Origin: an uncultured Sphingomonadales bacterium
GTDB lineage: Bacteria > Pseudomonadota > Alphaproteobacteria > Sphingomonadales > Sphingomonadaceae
Direction: 5' to 3'
Assembly (NCBI GenBank): GCA_903858875.1
Contig: CAIOKP010000017.1
Coordinates: 1 to 36,797, forward strand
DNA length: 36,797 bases
Of this stretch, positions 21,284 to 30,653 are shown piece by piece (the first letter of the stretch is position 1; each line of letters begins with the position of its first letter). The translations under genes were made by a program, and so were the position numbers. The notes beneath the pieces are model-generated. The model was not told where the DNA came from and made no database searches. It worked only from the letters and a program-made list of their open reading frames with translations.

Positions 21284-22727
21284 GGGCGGCGCCCTTTGCA
21301 TCGATTATTTGCACGGTGGTGTCCCCGGCGGTGGCCTGTGGCCATGCGGGGGTGCCTGCGCCATCGGGCCGGCCGGTCTTGGCAAAATTGACCCAATAGC
21401 GGTGGGTCAGGCCGGCAACGGGGGCTTCCTCGGCAAGGGGCGCATCGCCTTTGCGTGCGGCAACAGTGTCGAACACATAGGGCAATTCGCTGGCATGCAT
21501 TGCGCCGCCAAACATTTCAGCCGACTTGGGCGTGGCATAGGCGAAGCGGTACAACCACACCTTGCCGCCACCGGCCGCCAGAGAACGGGCCACGAGGCGA
21601 GCGGGTTCCTTGAACATCCGGTCGGCGGCGGCGGCGATGGCCACATGCATGCCGGGCGCTGTGCCGGTGGGGTCGTACAGCACGCGGGCGGCATCAGCGT
21701 CCGGGCCGAATGGCGCAAAGATCTTGGCCTTATCCTGCTCAAACGACAGGCCATCGGCGGAATTCGACCCGACGATCACCGGCACATTCGCCGTCAGCCC
21801 TGCCGCAATGGCGTCATCCGGGGCGCCCAGGATCGTCTGGCCATCGACCATTGGGCCGGAATAGCCGGGCTTGGCCATGGTCATCATCGATAGATCGGCG
21901 GTCACTTGCGCCTCGGGCAGCGCGCGCAATTGCGCGGCGGTCAGGCCGGGGGCGAATTGCGCCCCGATCCGCGCCGCCTTGGCCAGCGTCGGCTGGGGCA
22001 GGGTGCCGTTGCGGCCCCCGCCGCTCTCGATAATGGCTTGCGAAAACAGCCCGCGCGCCATGGGCGATTGCAACAGCATGTGCATCGACATGCCGCCCGC
22101 GCTTTCGCCAAATACGGTGACGCGCGATGGATCGCCGCCAAAACGCGCGACATTGGCCTGCACCCATTTGAGCGCCGCGATTTGATCGAGGAAACCGAAA
22201 TTGCCGCCCAACCCTTCGGCCGCAAGGCCGGGGTGGGCAAAAAAGCCGAACCGGCCGAGGCGGTAATTGAGGCTGACAAACACCACGCCGTCGCGCGCGA
22301 AATTCGCGCCGGAATAGACGCCGGGCGACGACCCGCCGTTCACAAAACCGCCGCCGTGGATCCACACCATGACGGGCAATTTGGCGCCCGTTGCCGCGCT
22401 GGCTGGCTTCCACACGTTGAGCACGAGGCAATCCTCGGCCGGTGTCGTGGTGATTGGGGCCGAATCCGGCGGAAACGGCGCTTGGGCGCAATCGTGGCCA
22501 AAGGCCGCCGCCGAACGGATGCCGGTCCATGGCGCGACGGGCTGCGGCGCGCGCCAGCGGTTTTCACCCACTGGCGCGGCGGCATAGGGAATGCCCTTGA
22601 AGGCGGCGACAGCGCCTTCGGTTATCCCGGACACCGTACCGCCGGTCACGGTAACGGTTTGGGCAAGCACAGGGCTGGCGACAGCCAGCAGGGATGCGGC
22701 GACGAGTATAGCGCTATGCTTGCCCAT
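21225..22727 (-). CDS. Type-B carboxylesterase family protein
   Basis: AFKGIPYAAAPVGENRWRAPQPV, EDCLVLNVWKPA, VMVWIHGGGFVNG, VTVFGESAGGMSMHMLL. Confidence 0.94.
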   Translation of the reverse strand: MGKHSAILVAASLLAVASPVLAQTVTVTGGTVSGITEGAVAAFKGIPYAAAPVGENRWRAPQPVAPWTGIRSAAAFGHDCAQAPFPPDSAPITTTPAEDCLVLNVWKPASAATGAKLPVMVWIHGGGFVNGGSSPGVYSGANFARDGVVFVSLNYRLGRFGFFAHPGLAAEGLGGNFGFLDQIAALKWVQANVARFGGDPSRVTVFGESAGGMSMHMLLQSPMARGLFSQAIIESGGGRNGTLPQPTLAKAARIGAQFAPGLTAAQLRALPEAQVTADLSMMTMAKPGYSGPMVDGQTILGAPDDAIAAGLTANVPVIVGSNSADGLSFEQDKAKIFAPFGPDADAARVLYDPTGTAPGMHVAIAAAADRMFKEPARLVARSLAAGGGKVWLYRFAYATPKSAEMFGGAMHASELPYVFDTVAARKGDAPLAEEAPVAGLTHRYWVNFAKTGRPDGAGTPAWPQATAGDTTVQIIDAKGAAHVEDPNTARLDFTERRAGQ

Positions 22728-22731
22728 GGGG

Positions 22732-24945
22732 TCAGTCCTTCTTCTTGGCGGCAGCGATGCTGGCGGTGACGGGGGTGCCAAGGTGTTCGGCATCCTCACC
22801 CAGGGCAAAGCTGTATTGGCCGCCCTTGATTGTCCAGCCGTCCTTCGTCCAATCGGCCAGCAGGCGCGGGTCGATGGTGACCGACACCGGCTTTTCTTCA
22901 CCCGCCTTCAGATCGACGCGGGCAAAGCCGACCAGACGCTGCTTGGCCTCTGCCCCACGTGCGGTGAGATAGAGCTGTGCCACGGTGGCGCCGGGACGCG
23001 CGCCGGTGTTCTTGACCGTAAAGCTGGCCTTAAGCCCGTTAACCTTCAACCCGGTGTTGGCAAAGCTGGTGTAGCTGAGGCCATAGCCGAACGGGAACAG
23101 CGACTTTTGCTTGGTCCGTGCGAACCAGCGATAGCCGACGTCCGAACCCTCGATGTCGTAATTCGCCGACAACTTGGCATCGGGCGATGGCGGGTCACCG
23201 GAGAAGTTGGTTTCCAGATCCCAATAGCCATCAAGCACCGGACGCGGCAATTGCGCCGTGCTGGCTGGGAAAGTGACCGGCAAGTGGCCCGACGGGTTGG
23301 TATCGCCGAACAGCACGGAGGCGATGGCATCGCCGCCCCGCGCGCCCGAATACCACGCTTCGATCACTGCTGGCACCTTGTCGAGCCATGGCATGGCCAC
23401 CGGGTTGCCGGTTTCCAACACGACGATCGTGTGCGGATTGGCCGCGACCACCGCCGCGATCAGCGCGTCCTGACCATTGGGCAGCGTCAGATCGCCCTGA
23501 TCCTTGCCCTCGGTTGACCACTTGGTTGCAAAGACAATCGCAACGTCGGCCTTCTTGGCCTGATCCACCGCCTCGGCGATGATCGAGCCATCGCGATAGG
23601 TCACGTTGGCGTCCTTGGCGTTGGCGCGGATGCCGGCCAGCGGGGCGACGCCCTGATAATGCTGGCTAAAGAACGATGCCCATGGGCCGTCGCCGCCGAG
23701 CGGGATTGCCACCTTGGGGCCACCGACCCCGTCGACCTGGCTCGAACCGCCGCCCGACAGCACGCCGGCAACGGCATAGCCGCCGATCACCGCAATGTGC
23801 TTGGCCGTTTTGGCCAAAGGCAGCAGGTTCCCGGTGTTCTTCAACAATACGATGCCCTGCTTGGCGGCTTCCAGCGCCACTTCGCCATGGGCGGCAAAGT
23901 CGATCGCGCCGCCGGGCTTGGCGTCGTTCTTGTCGATGCCGGCGGCATAAATCGCGGTCAGCACGCGCTTGTTCATGTCATTCAGCCGCGCCGCCCACTT
24001 GGGATCAGCCTTGGCCTTGGCGGCCAGATCGGCGCCGAAGAACACTTTGGGGTCCAACTGGGCGCCCGATTGCTGATCCAGTCCGTGGATCGCGGTATCC
24101 AGCGAGGGCACCGCGCCCCAGTCGGACATCACGAAGCCCTTCCAATGCCAATCATGCTTCAACACGGTGTTGAGCAACATGTCATGGTCGCAACCATGCG
24201 TGCCATTGATGACATTGTACGAGCACATCACCGACAGGGGCTGGCCCTGTTCGATGCCGATTTCGAAGGCCAGCAGGTCGCTTTCGCGCGCGGCGGCTTC
24301 GCTGATGCGGGTGTCGACGAACTTGCGGCCGGTCTCTTGCCCATTCAGCGCGAAGTGCTTGATAGTCGAGATGATGCCGTTCGATTGAATACCACGGATC
24401 GCCGCGCCGACCAGCGTGCCGGACAGCAGCGGATCTTCGGACAGATATTCAAACGTGCGGCCATTGCGCGGATCGCGGGTCAGGTTGACGCCGCCGGCCA
24501 GCAGCACGTTAAAGCCCTTGGCGCGGGCCTCCGAACCGATCATCGCACCGCCAGCTTCGAGGATGGCGGGGTTCCAGGTGGCCGCTTGTGCCAGACCGGA
24601 CGGCAGCGCCGTTGCGCCATCGCCGCGCAACCCGTTGACATAGGCAACGCCGAGCGAGGCATCGCTTTCCTTCAACGCGGGCACGCCCAGTCGCGCAACG
24701 CCTGGCACATAGCCTGCGCCGGGGATGGCGTCGGCGGGCACCTTGGCGCTGTTCGGGCCGAACGGCAGGGGCATGATACCATGCGTCAGAACGGTCTTTT
24801 CATCGGCGTTCATCGCCTTGACCGTTGCGACCGCGTGGGCTTCGGCGCGGGCGATATCGGCGGCGGTCGGGGCGTCGGCCTGCGCCGTGCCATAGGTCAG
24901 CGCCATCACGGCGGCGCCGGCCATCATCCAGCTATGTTTCGTCAT
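22732..24945 (-). CDS. Glycoside hydrolase family 3 protein (beta-glucosidase-like), secreted
   Basis: FNVLLAGGVNLTRDPRNGRTFEYLSEDPLLSG, KHFALNGQETGR, GFVMSDWGAV, C-terminal Fn3-like region; ATG at 24945 preferred. Confidence 0.93.
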   Translation of the reverse strand: MTKHSWMMAGAAVMALTYGTAQADAPTAADIARAEAHAVATVKAMNADEKTVLTHGIMPLPFGPNSAKVPADAIPGAGYVPGVARLGVPALKESDASLGVAYVNGLRGDGATALPSGLAQAATWNPAILEAGGAMIGSEARAKGFNVLLAGGVNLTRDPRNGRTFEYLSEDPLLSGTLVGAAIRGIQSNGIISTIKHFALNGQETGRKFVDTRISEAAARESDLLAFEIGIEQGQPLSVMCSYNVINGTHGCDHDMLLNTVLKHDWHWKGFVMSDWGAVPSLDTAIHGLDQQSGAQLDPKVFFGADLAAKAKADPKWAARLNDMNKRVLTAIYAAGIDKNDAKPGGAIDFAAHGEVALEAAKQGIVLLKNTGNLLPLAKTAKHIAVIGGYAVAGVLSGGGSSQVDGVGGPKVAIPLGGDGPWASFFSQHYQGVAPLAGIRANAKDANVTYRDGSIIAEAVDQAKKADVAIVFATKWSTEGKDQGDLTLPNGQDALIAAVVAANPHTIVVLETGNPVAMPWLDKVPAVIEAWYSGARGGDAIASVLFGDTNPSGHLPVTFPASTAQLPRPVLDGYWDLETNFSGDPPSPDAKLSANYDIEGSDVGYRWFARTKQKSLFPFGYGLSYTSFANTGLKVNGLKASFTVKNTGARPGATVAQLYLTARGAEAKQRLVGFARVDLKAGEEKPVSVTIDPRLLADWTKDGWTIKGGQYSFALGEDAEHLGTPVTASIAAAKKKD

Positions 24946-24982
24946 GTTGCAATCCCTTGTTCGTAAAATCGGTTGCTGCCCC

Positions 24983-25032
24983 AACATGCAAACAGCCGCA
25001 AACCTGAGGGAAGGTTTGCGGCTGTCCATGTT
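24983..25032 (-). terminator. Long inverted repeat between TonB receptor and GH3 gene
   Basis: 13-bp perfect stem ACAGCCGCAAACC/GGTTTGCGGCTGT (8-nt loop) extended by AACATG/CATGTT. Confidence 0.7.
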
Positions 25033-25054
25033 CTTTTGGGCTGTAGGATGGCCC

Positions 25055-27436
25055 TTAGAACTTGAAGCCGGTCCGCAGGCCGAAGGTGCGCGGATCGGAC
25101 ATCGTGACCGAGGAGGCGCTGCCGGTGACGAGCGAGACCTTGTTCTCGATATTCTTCACAAAGGCCGTGGCATACCACGCGTGGTTAGGCGCGTTGTAGG
25201 TCAGGCTGGCCTGAGTCTTGGTCTGCGACGGCGTCCACAGCTTTAGCCAGTACGGGCCATTGTCGCCAAAGACGGTGACCGAGTAGGCCGACGAATACCG
25301 CGTGCCGAGCGAAGCGACGACTTCTGCATCGCCAACCGGGATGGCGTACTTCACAGAGGCGTACATCACGGTCGAAGGGGTGCGGTCCAGTTTCTGACCG
25401 GCGTAATTGGCCAGCTGACCATTGGCATTGACCGTGCAAGCACCCGAACTATCAAGACCGCTGGGGCAGAACTGGCGATAGTGACCATCGGTGAGGTCGA
25501 AACCAGCCGTGACGTTGAGGCCCTTCATCGGGTTCAACTGGGTCTCGAACTCCCAACCGAGCACCGAGGCCTTACCGGCGTTGGTGGTGATGGTCTGCAA
25601 CGCGCCGTTTACCGGTACGATCGCCGACAGCTGGAGGTTCTGGTAGTCGTAGTAGAAGACGTTGGTGTCGATCTTTACGCCCGGCGCGACGGTGCCGCGA
25701 TACCCGATTTCGTAATCGGTCAGCGTTTCGGGCTGGTAATAAATCGCGTGCTGATCGCCCATGGCGTAGTTGCAGCGTTCACCCTGCGAGCTGACCAGCG
25801 ACTGGCCCGGTGCGCCGGTCGAGCAACCGTCACCAAAGCCGCCTTCCTTATAGCCGGTGGCAATCGAGCCATACAGCAGGCCGCGGCCCACATCGGCGTC
25901 AAAACCAACGCGCCAGGTCAGCTTCTTGCTCTGGATATCGCCGTCGTTGACATAGCTGCGACCGGCCGCGCCCGAGGTCAGGTCATACTGACCACCGGCA
26001 TAGACGTTCGAGCCCAGATTGTTTTCATGGACGGTGTGACCATAGCGGTTGAGATCGTCCGAGGTATAGCGGGCACCCGCCGTCAAGCGCAGGTGATCCG
26101 TGACCTTATAGGTCGACTGCGTGAACGCGCCCTTGGTTGCCGAGATCGTGTGTTGCGGGAAACCGTAGATATAGGTGTTGCCGAAAGCCGGCGGTGCCAG
26201 ATCATAGATGTAGAAGGCGATCCGCGATTCCTCGCGGAAGTAGTACAGGCCACCTTGAATCTTCAGCGGGCCATCGCCCGAATTGGCGAGACGCAGTTCG
26301 TGCGACTGCTGCGTATAATCGCCGTTGAACGTACCGGGCAGGTTGCCGCCGATCAGGACGTTGCTGTTTTCCTGCGCTTCATACTGGCGGATCGAGCCGA
26401 TGTAGGTCGCCTTGACCGGGCCGAAATTGTAGTTGAATTCGGCATCGAGGTTATACGCAATGTCGTTGACATCGGGTTTCGACGAACCGGTGTACCCACC
26501 ACCATACTGATTGGTGGTCGGCAGGCCAGTCGCCAGTGGCGTGTTGAACGAGGCCCACGGCAGCGAGCTGGTCAATGCCTGGCTGGTATTGCCGATCGGG
26601 GCCCAGGTCGCGGTGCGCTGTGCCGTCGGGGTTGCGCCGCTCTGAATGTTGAAGAAATTGCTGGTGGCCACCGAGCTGTCGCGCGAACCGTTCAGCTTTG
26701 AATAGGACCCGCGCAGCAGCAGGTCGCCATTGTCACCCAGCTTGAACAGACCCTGCAGACGGGCGCTGACGTTGGTGCGGAAATTCTTGTTGTAATTGGC
26801 ATCGCCGGGCGCCGACTGGGTGAAATTGTCACGCGAGTCATAGCTGGCCGACAGGCGGAACGCGGCCCAATCGTTGGCGGGCAAATTCACAAAACCATCG
26901 GCGTTGATGGCGTTATAATTGCCATAACCGAGGTTGCCAGCAGCCGAAAACGCCTTGAAATCAGGTTTGTTGGTGATCACGTTGATCACGCCGGCGGTGG
27001 TGTTGCGGCCGTACAGCGTGCCCTGTGGGCCCTTCAACACTTCGACGTCGTGGATGTCGAGAAACGCCACGTCGGCTTCTTGCGGACGGGCGATATAGAT
27101 GCCGTCGAGCAAGAAGGCAGCCGAAGGGTTGCCCTTTTCGGTGCCGTCGGTGCTGGTCACGCCGCGGATCGTGATCTGGAGGCCGTTGGTGCGGTCGATC
27201 GACAGGTTCGAGACCTGTTCACCAAGGTTGGCCGGGTTGGTAATCCCCTTGTCGCGCAGGCCGTCGCCCGAAATCGCGGTGATCGCGATAGGCGTCTTGG
27301 ACAGCAGCGTGTTTTCGCGGGTGGCGGTGACGATGATGTCACCATCGCTGGTGGTCTGTGCAGCCTGAGCCATGGCAGCAGACGACGTCATAATGGCAAT
27401 AGCGGACACGACGCCCGCCAAGGCGACTTTCTTCAT
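25055..27436 (-). CDS. TonB-dependent receptor
   Basis: Signal peptide; DIIVTATRENTLLSKTPIAITAIS plug, LKGPQGTLYGRNTTAGVINVITNKP, C-terminal LRTGFKF. Confidence 0.95.
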   Translation of the reverse strand: MKKVALAGVVSAIAIMTSSAAMAQAAQTTSDGDIIVTATRENTLLSKTPIAITAISGDGLRDKGITNPANLGEQVSNLSIDRTNGLQITIRGVTSTDGTEKGNPSAAFLLDGIYIARPQEADVAFLDIHDVEVLKGPQGTLYGRNTTAGVINVITNKPDFKAFSAAGNLGYGNYNAINADGFVNLPANDWAAFRLSASYDSRDNFTQSAPGDANYNKNFRTNVSARLQGLFKLGDNGDLLLRGSYSKLNGSRDSSVATSNFFNIQSGATPTAQRTATWAPIGNTSQALTSSLPWASFNTPLATGLPTTNQYGGGYTGSSKPDVNDIAYNLDAEFNYNFGPVKATYIGSIRQYEAQENSNVLIGGNLPGTFNGDYTQQSHELRLANSGDGPLKIQGGLYYFREESRIAFYIYDLAPPAFGNTYIYGFPQHTISATKGAFTQSTYKVTDHLRLTAGARYTSDDLNRYGHTVHENNLGSNVYAGGQYDLTSGAAGRSYVNDGDIQSKKLTWRVGFDADVGRGLLYGSIATGYKEGGFGDGCSTGAPGQSLVSSQGERCNYAMGDQHAIYYQPETLTDYEIGYRGTVAPGVKIDTNVFYYDYQNLQLSAIVPVNGALQTITTNAGKASVLGWEFETQLNPMKGLNVTAGFDLTDGHYRQFCPSGLDSSGACTVNANGQLANYAGQKLDRTPSTVMYASVKYAIPVGDAEVVASLGTRYSSAYSVTVFGDNGPYWLKLWTPSQTKTQASLTYNAPNHAWYATAFVKNIENKVSLVTGSASSVTMSDPRTFGLRTGFKF

Positions 27437-27499
27437 AGACCCTCTCCTTCGTGATGGGGCGAACCAAGTCCACCCTCCAATGCACTGGTTGTATAGTCA

Positions 27500-27525
27500 G
27501 ACAACGCTGTCAAGACGGCGCTGTC
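27500..27525. promoter_or_regulatory. Tandem candidate LacI-family operators upstream of TonB receptor
   Basis: GACAACGCTGTC (27500-27511) and GACGGCGCTGTC (27514-27525), near-palindromes; minus-strand TTGACA overlaps at 27508-27513. Confidence 0.6.
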
Positions 27526-27792
27526 AATCTGGAGTAGATGTGGTAATTTGATCACGGTAATGTTGCAGGCATGCGATTTTAAGCATGGAAATCAGACAAA
27601 TAAGGCAATTTCCCGGCGCAATCCATAGACGCCAATCAGGTCACAGATATGGGGCGAACGCCCCTGCGTGCGGGGTCGGATTGCCGTTGCCACTGATACC
27701 AAGGTCATCACGGGCAATCACATAACTTGCTGTTTTATTTCCTGATTTACGTCTGCGGCACTGTACTCGAACGGCTATCCGCTGTGTGAAAT

Positions 27793-27815
27793 TTGACATT
27801 TTAGACAACGCTGCC
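27793..27815 (+). promoter_or_regulatory. Candidate -35 (TTGACA) plus LacI-family operator upstream of lacI-like gene
   Basis: TTGACA 27793-27798 followed by GACAACGCTGCC 27804-27815; 14/15 match to the receptor-side site. Confidence 0.55.
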
Positions 27816-27905
27816 AACCTAGTGAGGCATTATGATGATCGCGAGATCGTGCATACCTATACAACGCCGGTTGCAATCAGCGCGCAGTTCGGTTGGAAGG
27901 GCTAA

Positions 27906-28952
27906 ATGACTGACAGCGTAAATGACGATGAAGCGCGTGGCCACGCCACGATGAGCGATGTGGCCGATGCCGCAGGCGTCTCGCTCAAAAGCGTGTCGCG
28001 CGTCATCAACAACGAACCGCATGTGTCGGCCAAGCTGCGCACCAAGGTTGAGGCCGCGATCGCCACGTTGAACTATGTGCCCGATCCGGCGGCGCGATCG
28101 CTGGCTGGTGCGCGCAGCTTCACGATTGGTTTGTTGTTCGACAATCCCAGCCCGAATTACACGATGAAGGTGCTGGCCGGGGCCTATCGCGCCTGTGTGG
28201 AGCGCAAGTATCACCTGCGCATCGATTCGATCGATACACGGGTTGATACCGCCACACTGCACGCGGCGTTGGACGCGATTTTTCGCGATACGCGGTCGGA
28301 CGGCTTTGTGCTGACCCCACCGCTCAGCGATGATCCGCGTGTATTGGAAGCGCTCGAACGGCGGGGGGTGCGCTATAGCCGCCTTGCGCCTTTGCTCGAT
28401 CCACAGCGGTCGATGGCGGTGATAATCGACGATGCCGCCGCCGCTGCGCGCGTGGCGGACCTGTTGTATGACCACGGGCATCGCCGCTTCGGCCTGGTCA
28501 ATGGGCCAGACAGCCACGGTGCGGCCTTGACCCGGCGGCAGGGTTTTCTCGACCGGTTGCGCCAACGGGACCCCGCTGTTGTGACGGCCGAAACCTCGGG
28601 CGGCTTTCTGTTCGAAGGGGGCATCGTTGCTGGGCGCGAATTGCTGGATCGCCCCGACCGTCCGACCGCGATTTTCGCCACCAATGACGATTCCGCGGCT
28701 GGCGTGATGGTCGCTTGTACCCAACTTGGGCTGACGGTGCCGCGCGATGTGTCGGTGTGTGGTTTCGATGACAGCTGGATCGCAAAGACCGTTTGGCCCT
28801 ATCTGACCACGGTATTCCAGCCGATTGAGGCGATGGCCTATGCGGCGGCGCAAATGCTGCTCGACCGTGAACCGACGACCGGTGTGGACCGGGTCCGGTG
28901 CCTCGACTTTGAACTGATTCTGCGCGATTCTGTCGAACAGGCGCCGGTTTAA
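27906..28952 (+). CDS. LacI-family transcriptional regulator
   Basis: TMSDVADAAGVSLKSVSRVINNEPHVSAKLRTKVEAAIATLNYVPDPAARSL HTH; periplasmic-binding-like domain. Confidence 0.95.
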   Translation: MTDSVNDDEARGHATMSDVADAAGVSLKSVSRVINNEPHVSAKLRTKVEAAIATLNYVPDPAARSLAGARSFTIGLLFDNPSPNYTMKVLAGAYRACVERKYHLRIDSIDTRVDTATLHAALDAIFRDTRSDGFVLTPPLSDDPRVLEALERRGVRYSRLAPLLDPQRSMAVIIDDAAAAARVADLLYDHGHRRFGLVNGPDSHGAALTRRQGFLDRLRQRDPAVVTAETSGGFLFEGGIVAGRELLDRPDRPTAIFATNDDSAAGVMVACTQLGLTVPRDVSVCGFDDSWIAKTVWPYLTTVFQPIEAMAYAAAQMLLDREPTTGVDRVRCLDFELILRDSVEQAPV

Positions 28953-28960
28953 TCTAAAAA

Positions 28961-28997
28961 CCTATCGCGCCAAGCCTATCGCGCCAAACCAATCGCG
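28961..28997. repeat. Short tandem repeat, 14-bp unit CCTATCGCGCCAAR x2 plus partial third copy
   Basis: CCTATCGCGCCAAG CCTATCGCGCCAAA CCAATCGCG. Confidence 0.7.
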
Positions 28998-29023
28998 GGG
29001 GCAGTCGGATCGACCGCCCCCGC
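28995..29023. terminator. Terminator hairpin between convergent lacI-like and hup genes
   Basis: GCGGGGGC-A-GTCG-GAT-CGAC-C-GCCCCCGC: 8+4 bp stem with one A/C mismatch and 3-nt loop. Confidence 0.7.
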
Positions 29024-29030
29024 GGGGTGA

Positions 29031-29306
29031 TTAGCCGTTCAGCTTGTCCTTGACTGCCTTGGCAGCGGAGAACGTGAACTTCTTCGACGCAGCGATCTGG
29101 ATCGTGTCGCCGGTGGCCGGGTTGCGGCCTTCACGGGCGGCGCTTTCCTTGACCTTGAACTTGCCAAAGCCGTTGAGCGAGATTTCTTCGCCAGCCGCTG
29201 CGGCATCGACGATGGCGGCCAGGGCCGCATCCACATACTTGCGGGCATCAGCCTTGCTGATCCCCTGCGCGGCTGCCAGCTTTTCGGCGAGGTCGCTGTT
29301 GTTCAT
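29031..29306 (-). CDS. hup: HU family DNA-binding protein
   Basis: MNNSDLAEKLAAAQGISKADARKYVDAALAAI ... GFGKFKVKESAAREGRNPATGDTIQI. Confidence 0.96.
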   Translation of the reverse strand: MNNSDLAEKLAAAQGISKADARKYVDAALAAIVDAAAAGEEISLNGFGKFKVKESAAREGRNPATGDTIQIAASKKFTFSAAKAVKDKLNG

Positions 29307-29558
29307 CTGTAAAGCCCTTCAAATGGAGTTGAAGCCCCTGCCTAAGCAATATGGGGCGCTTGGTCTATGAATCAGCCCGGTTTCTGGCCGTTCTGGAAAC
29401 GTGCATCCACAGTCTTCTTGTGGAAAACCTCAAATTTTCACGATCGTGGCGAAAATTTAATCAGGGTCGCTGGGTAAAAACCCTTTGCCTGCGGTCTTGC
29501 GACGACGAATCACGCGGCGCGCGACGGGGCATTTCGTCCTGCGCGAGGGCTGAAATGC

Positions 29559-30197
29559 CTAACGCTGGTATTGTGGCAGCGACAGATTGCACTGGATCGC
29601 CGCCCCGCGCAGACCGAGACCGATCAGAAAGGCGATGCTCATCGCCATCCCGCGATCCACCCCCGCGCCGACCAGCGTGACATAGGCCCCAGCCGCACAT
29701 GCCGCCGCCGTTACATATAATTCGGGACGCAGCACGATCGATGGCATCCCCGCCAACATATCGCGAAAGATACCGCCCATGCTGGCGGTAACCACGCCCA
29801 TGATCGCGGCGGGCAGCGGCGGAATGCCCCATTCCAGAGCCTTGGCCGCGCCAAACACGCTGTACGCCGCCAACCCGACACCATCGAGCCATTCGATCGC
29901 ATGGGCCGGCCAGATCCGGCGCGGCGTAAACCATGCCGCCAGAGCCGAGGCGAGGCACACCGTGATTGGCGCTGACCGGTGCATCCAGAACACTGGCGCC
30001 CCGATCAACACATCGCGCATCGTGCCGCCGCCGACCCCGGTGACAGCGGCAAAGAACATAAAGGTGATCAACGTTTTGCGCATGCTGGCGGCGGCCAGTG
30101 CGCCGGACAGGGCAAATACCGCGGTCGCTGCCATATCCAGCCATGGCATGATCCAACTGGAGGCCTCAACCACCCCTTGAATTGGCAAACTATGCAT
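29559..30197 (-). CDS. Trimeric intracellular cation (TRIC) channel family / UPF0126 membrane protein (start uncertain)
   Basis: FALSGALAAASMRK, FFAAVTGVGGGTMRDVLIGAPVFWM, GGIFRDMLAGMPSIVLRPELY. Confidence 0.92.
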   Translation of the reverse strand: MHSLPIQGVVEASSWIMPWLDMAATAVFALSGALAAASMRKTLITFMFFAAVTGVGGGTMRDVLIGAPVFWMHRSAPITVCLASALAAWFTPRRIWPAHAIEWLDGVGLAAYSVFGAAKALEWGIPPLPAAIMGVVTASMGGIFRDMLAGMPSIVLRPELYVTAAACAAGAYVTLVGAGVDRGMAMSIAFLIGLGLRGAAIQCNLSLPQYQR

Positions 30198-30344
30198 GTT
30201 TCGACGCGCTCCAGTCGGGTGACACGATGGGATAAAACCGCCCACCAACCATCGCCCGATACAACCGCAACCTGTCCAGCGAAACAGGGGGTGTCGCCAT
30301 ATCCGGTATAACGCGCCCAGTTGCTACACGGCCCGCAAAGGCGC

Positions 30345-30653
30345 ATGACAGCGCTCATGGTGAGCAAATCCCCCTTTGATGACCCTGTGACCGCTGCGGC
30401 GGTGTGGACCCGTTTTCGGCGGTTGATGCGGTGGATGTTTTTGGTGACGGTCACCACGGTGATCGGCGCGATGATTGTGCTGTATCGTCAGGAAGGGATG
30501 GTCTCGATCCATTTCTATATTGCGACCGCTATCGGCATGTCATTTGCCATGCTGTTGATGTCGGCGCTGATGGGTCTGGTGTTCTTGTCGAGTGGGACCG
30601 GCCACGACGAATCGGTGATCAACCCCGTCGAGGACGATACCAAACCGCTCTAA
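30345..30653 (+). CDS. Small two-TM membrane protein of unknown function
   Basis: ORF in 30321-30653; [26 protein letters not shown]...[35 protein letters not shown]; start uncertain. Confidence 0.75.
   Translation: MTALMVSKSPFDDPVTAAAVWTRFRRLMRWMFLVTVTTVIGAMIVLYRQEGMVSIHFYIATAIGMSFAMLLMSALMGLVFLSSGTGHDESVINPVEDDTKPL

Noticed and set aside
23659-24966. 435-aa ORF antisense to the GH3 gene
   Set aside because: Mirror frame of a conserved GC-rich CDS; no domain signature
25481-26701. 406-aa ORF antisense to the TonB receptor
   Set aside because: Shadow ORF; receptor motifs on the opposite strand are unambiguous
27819-28853. 344-aa ORF antisense to the lacI-like gene
   Set aside because: Shadow ORF with Arg/His-rich translation; overlaps candidate regulatory region without domain support
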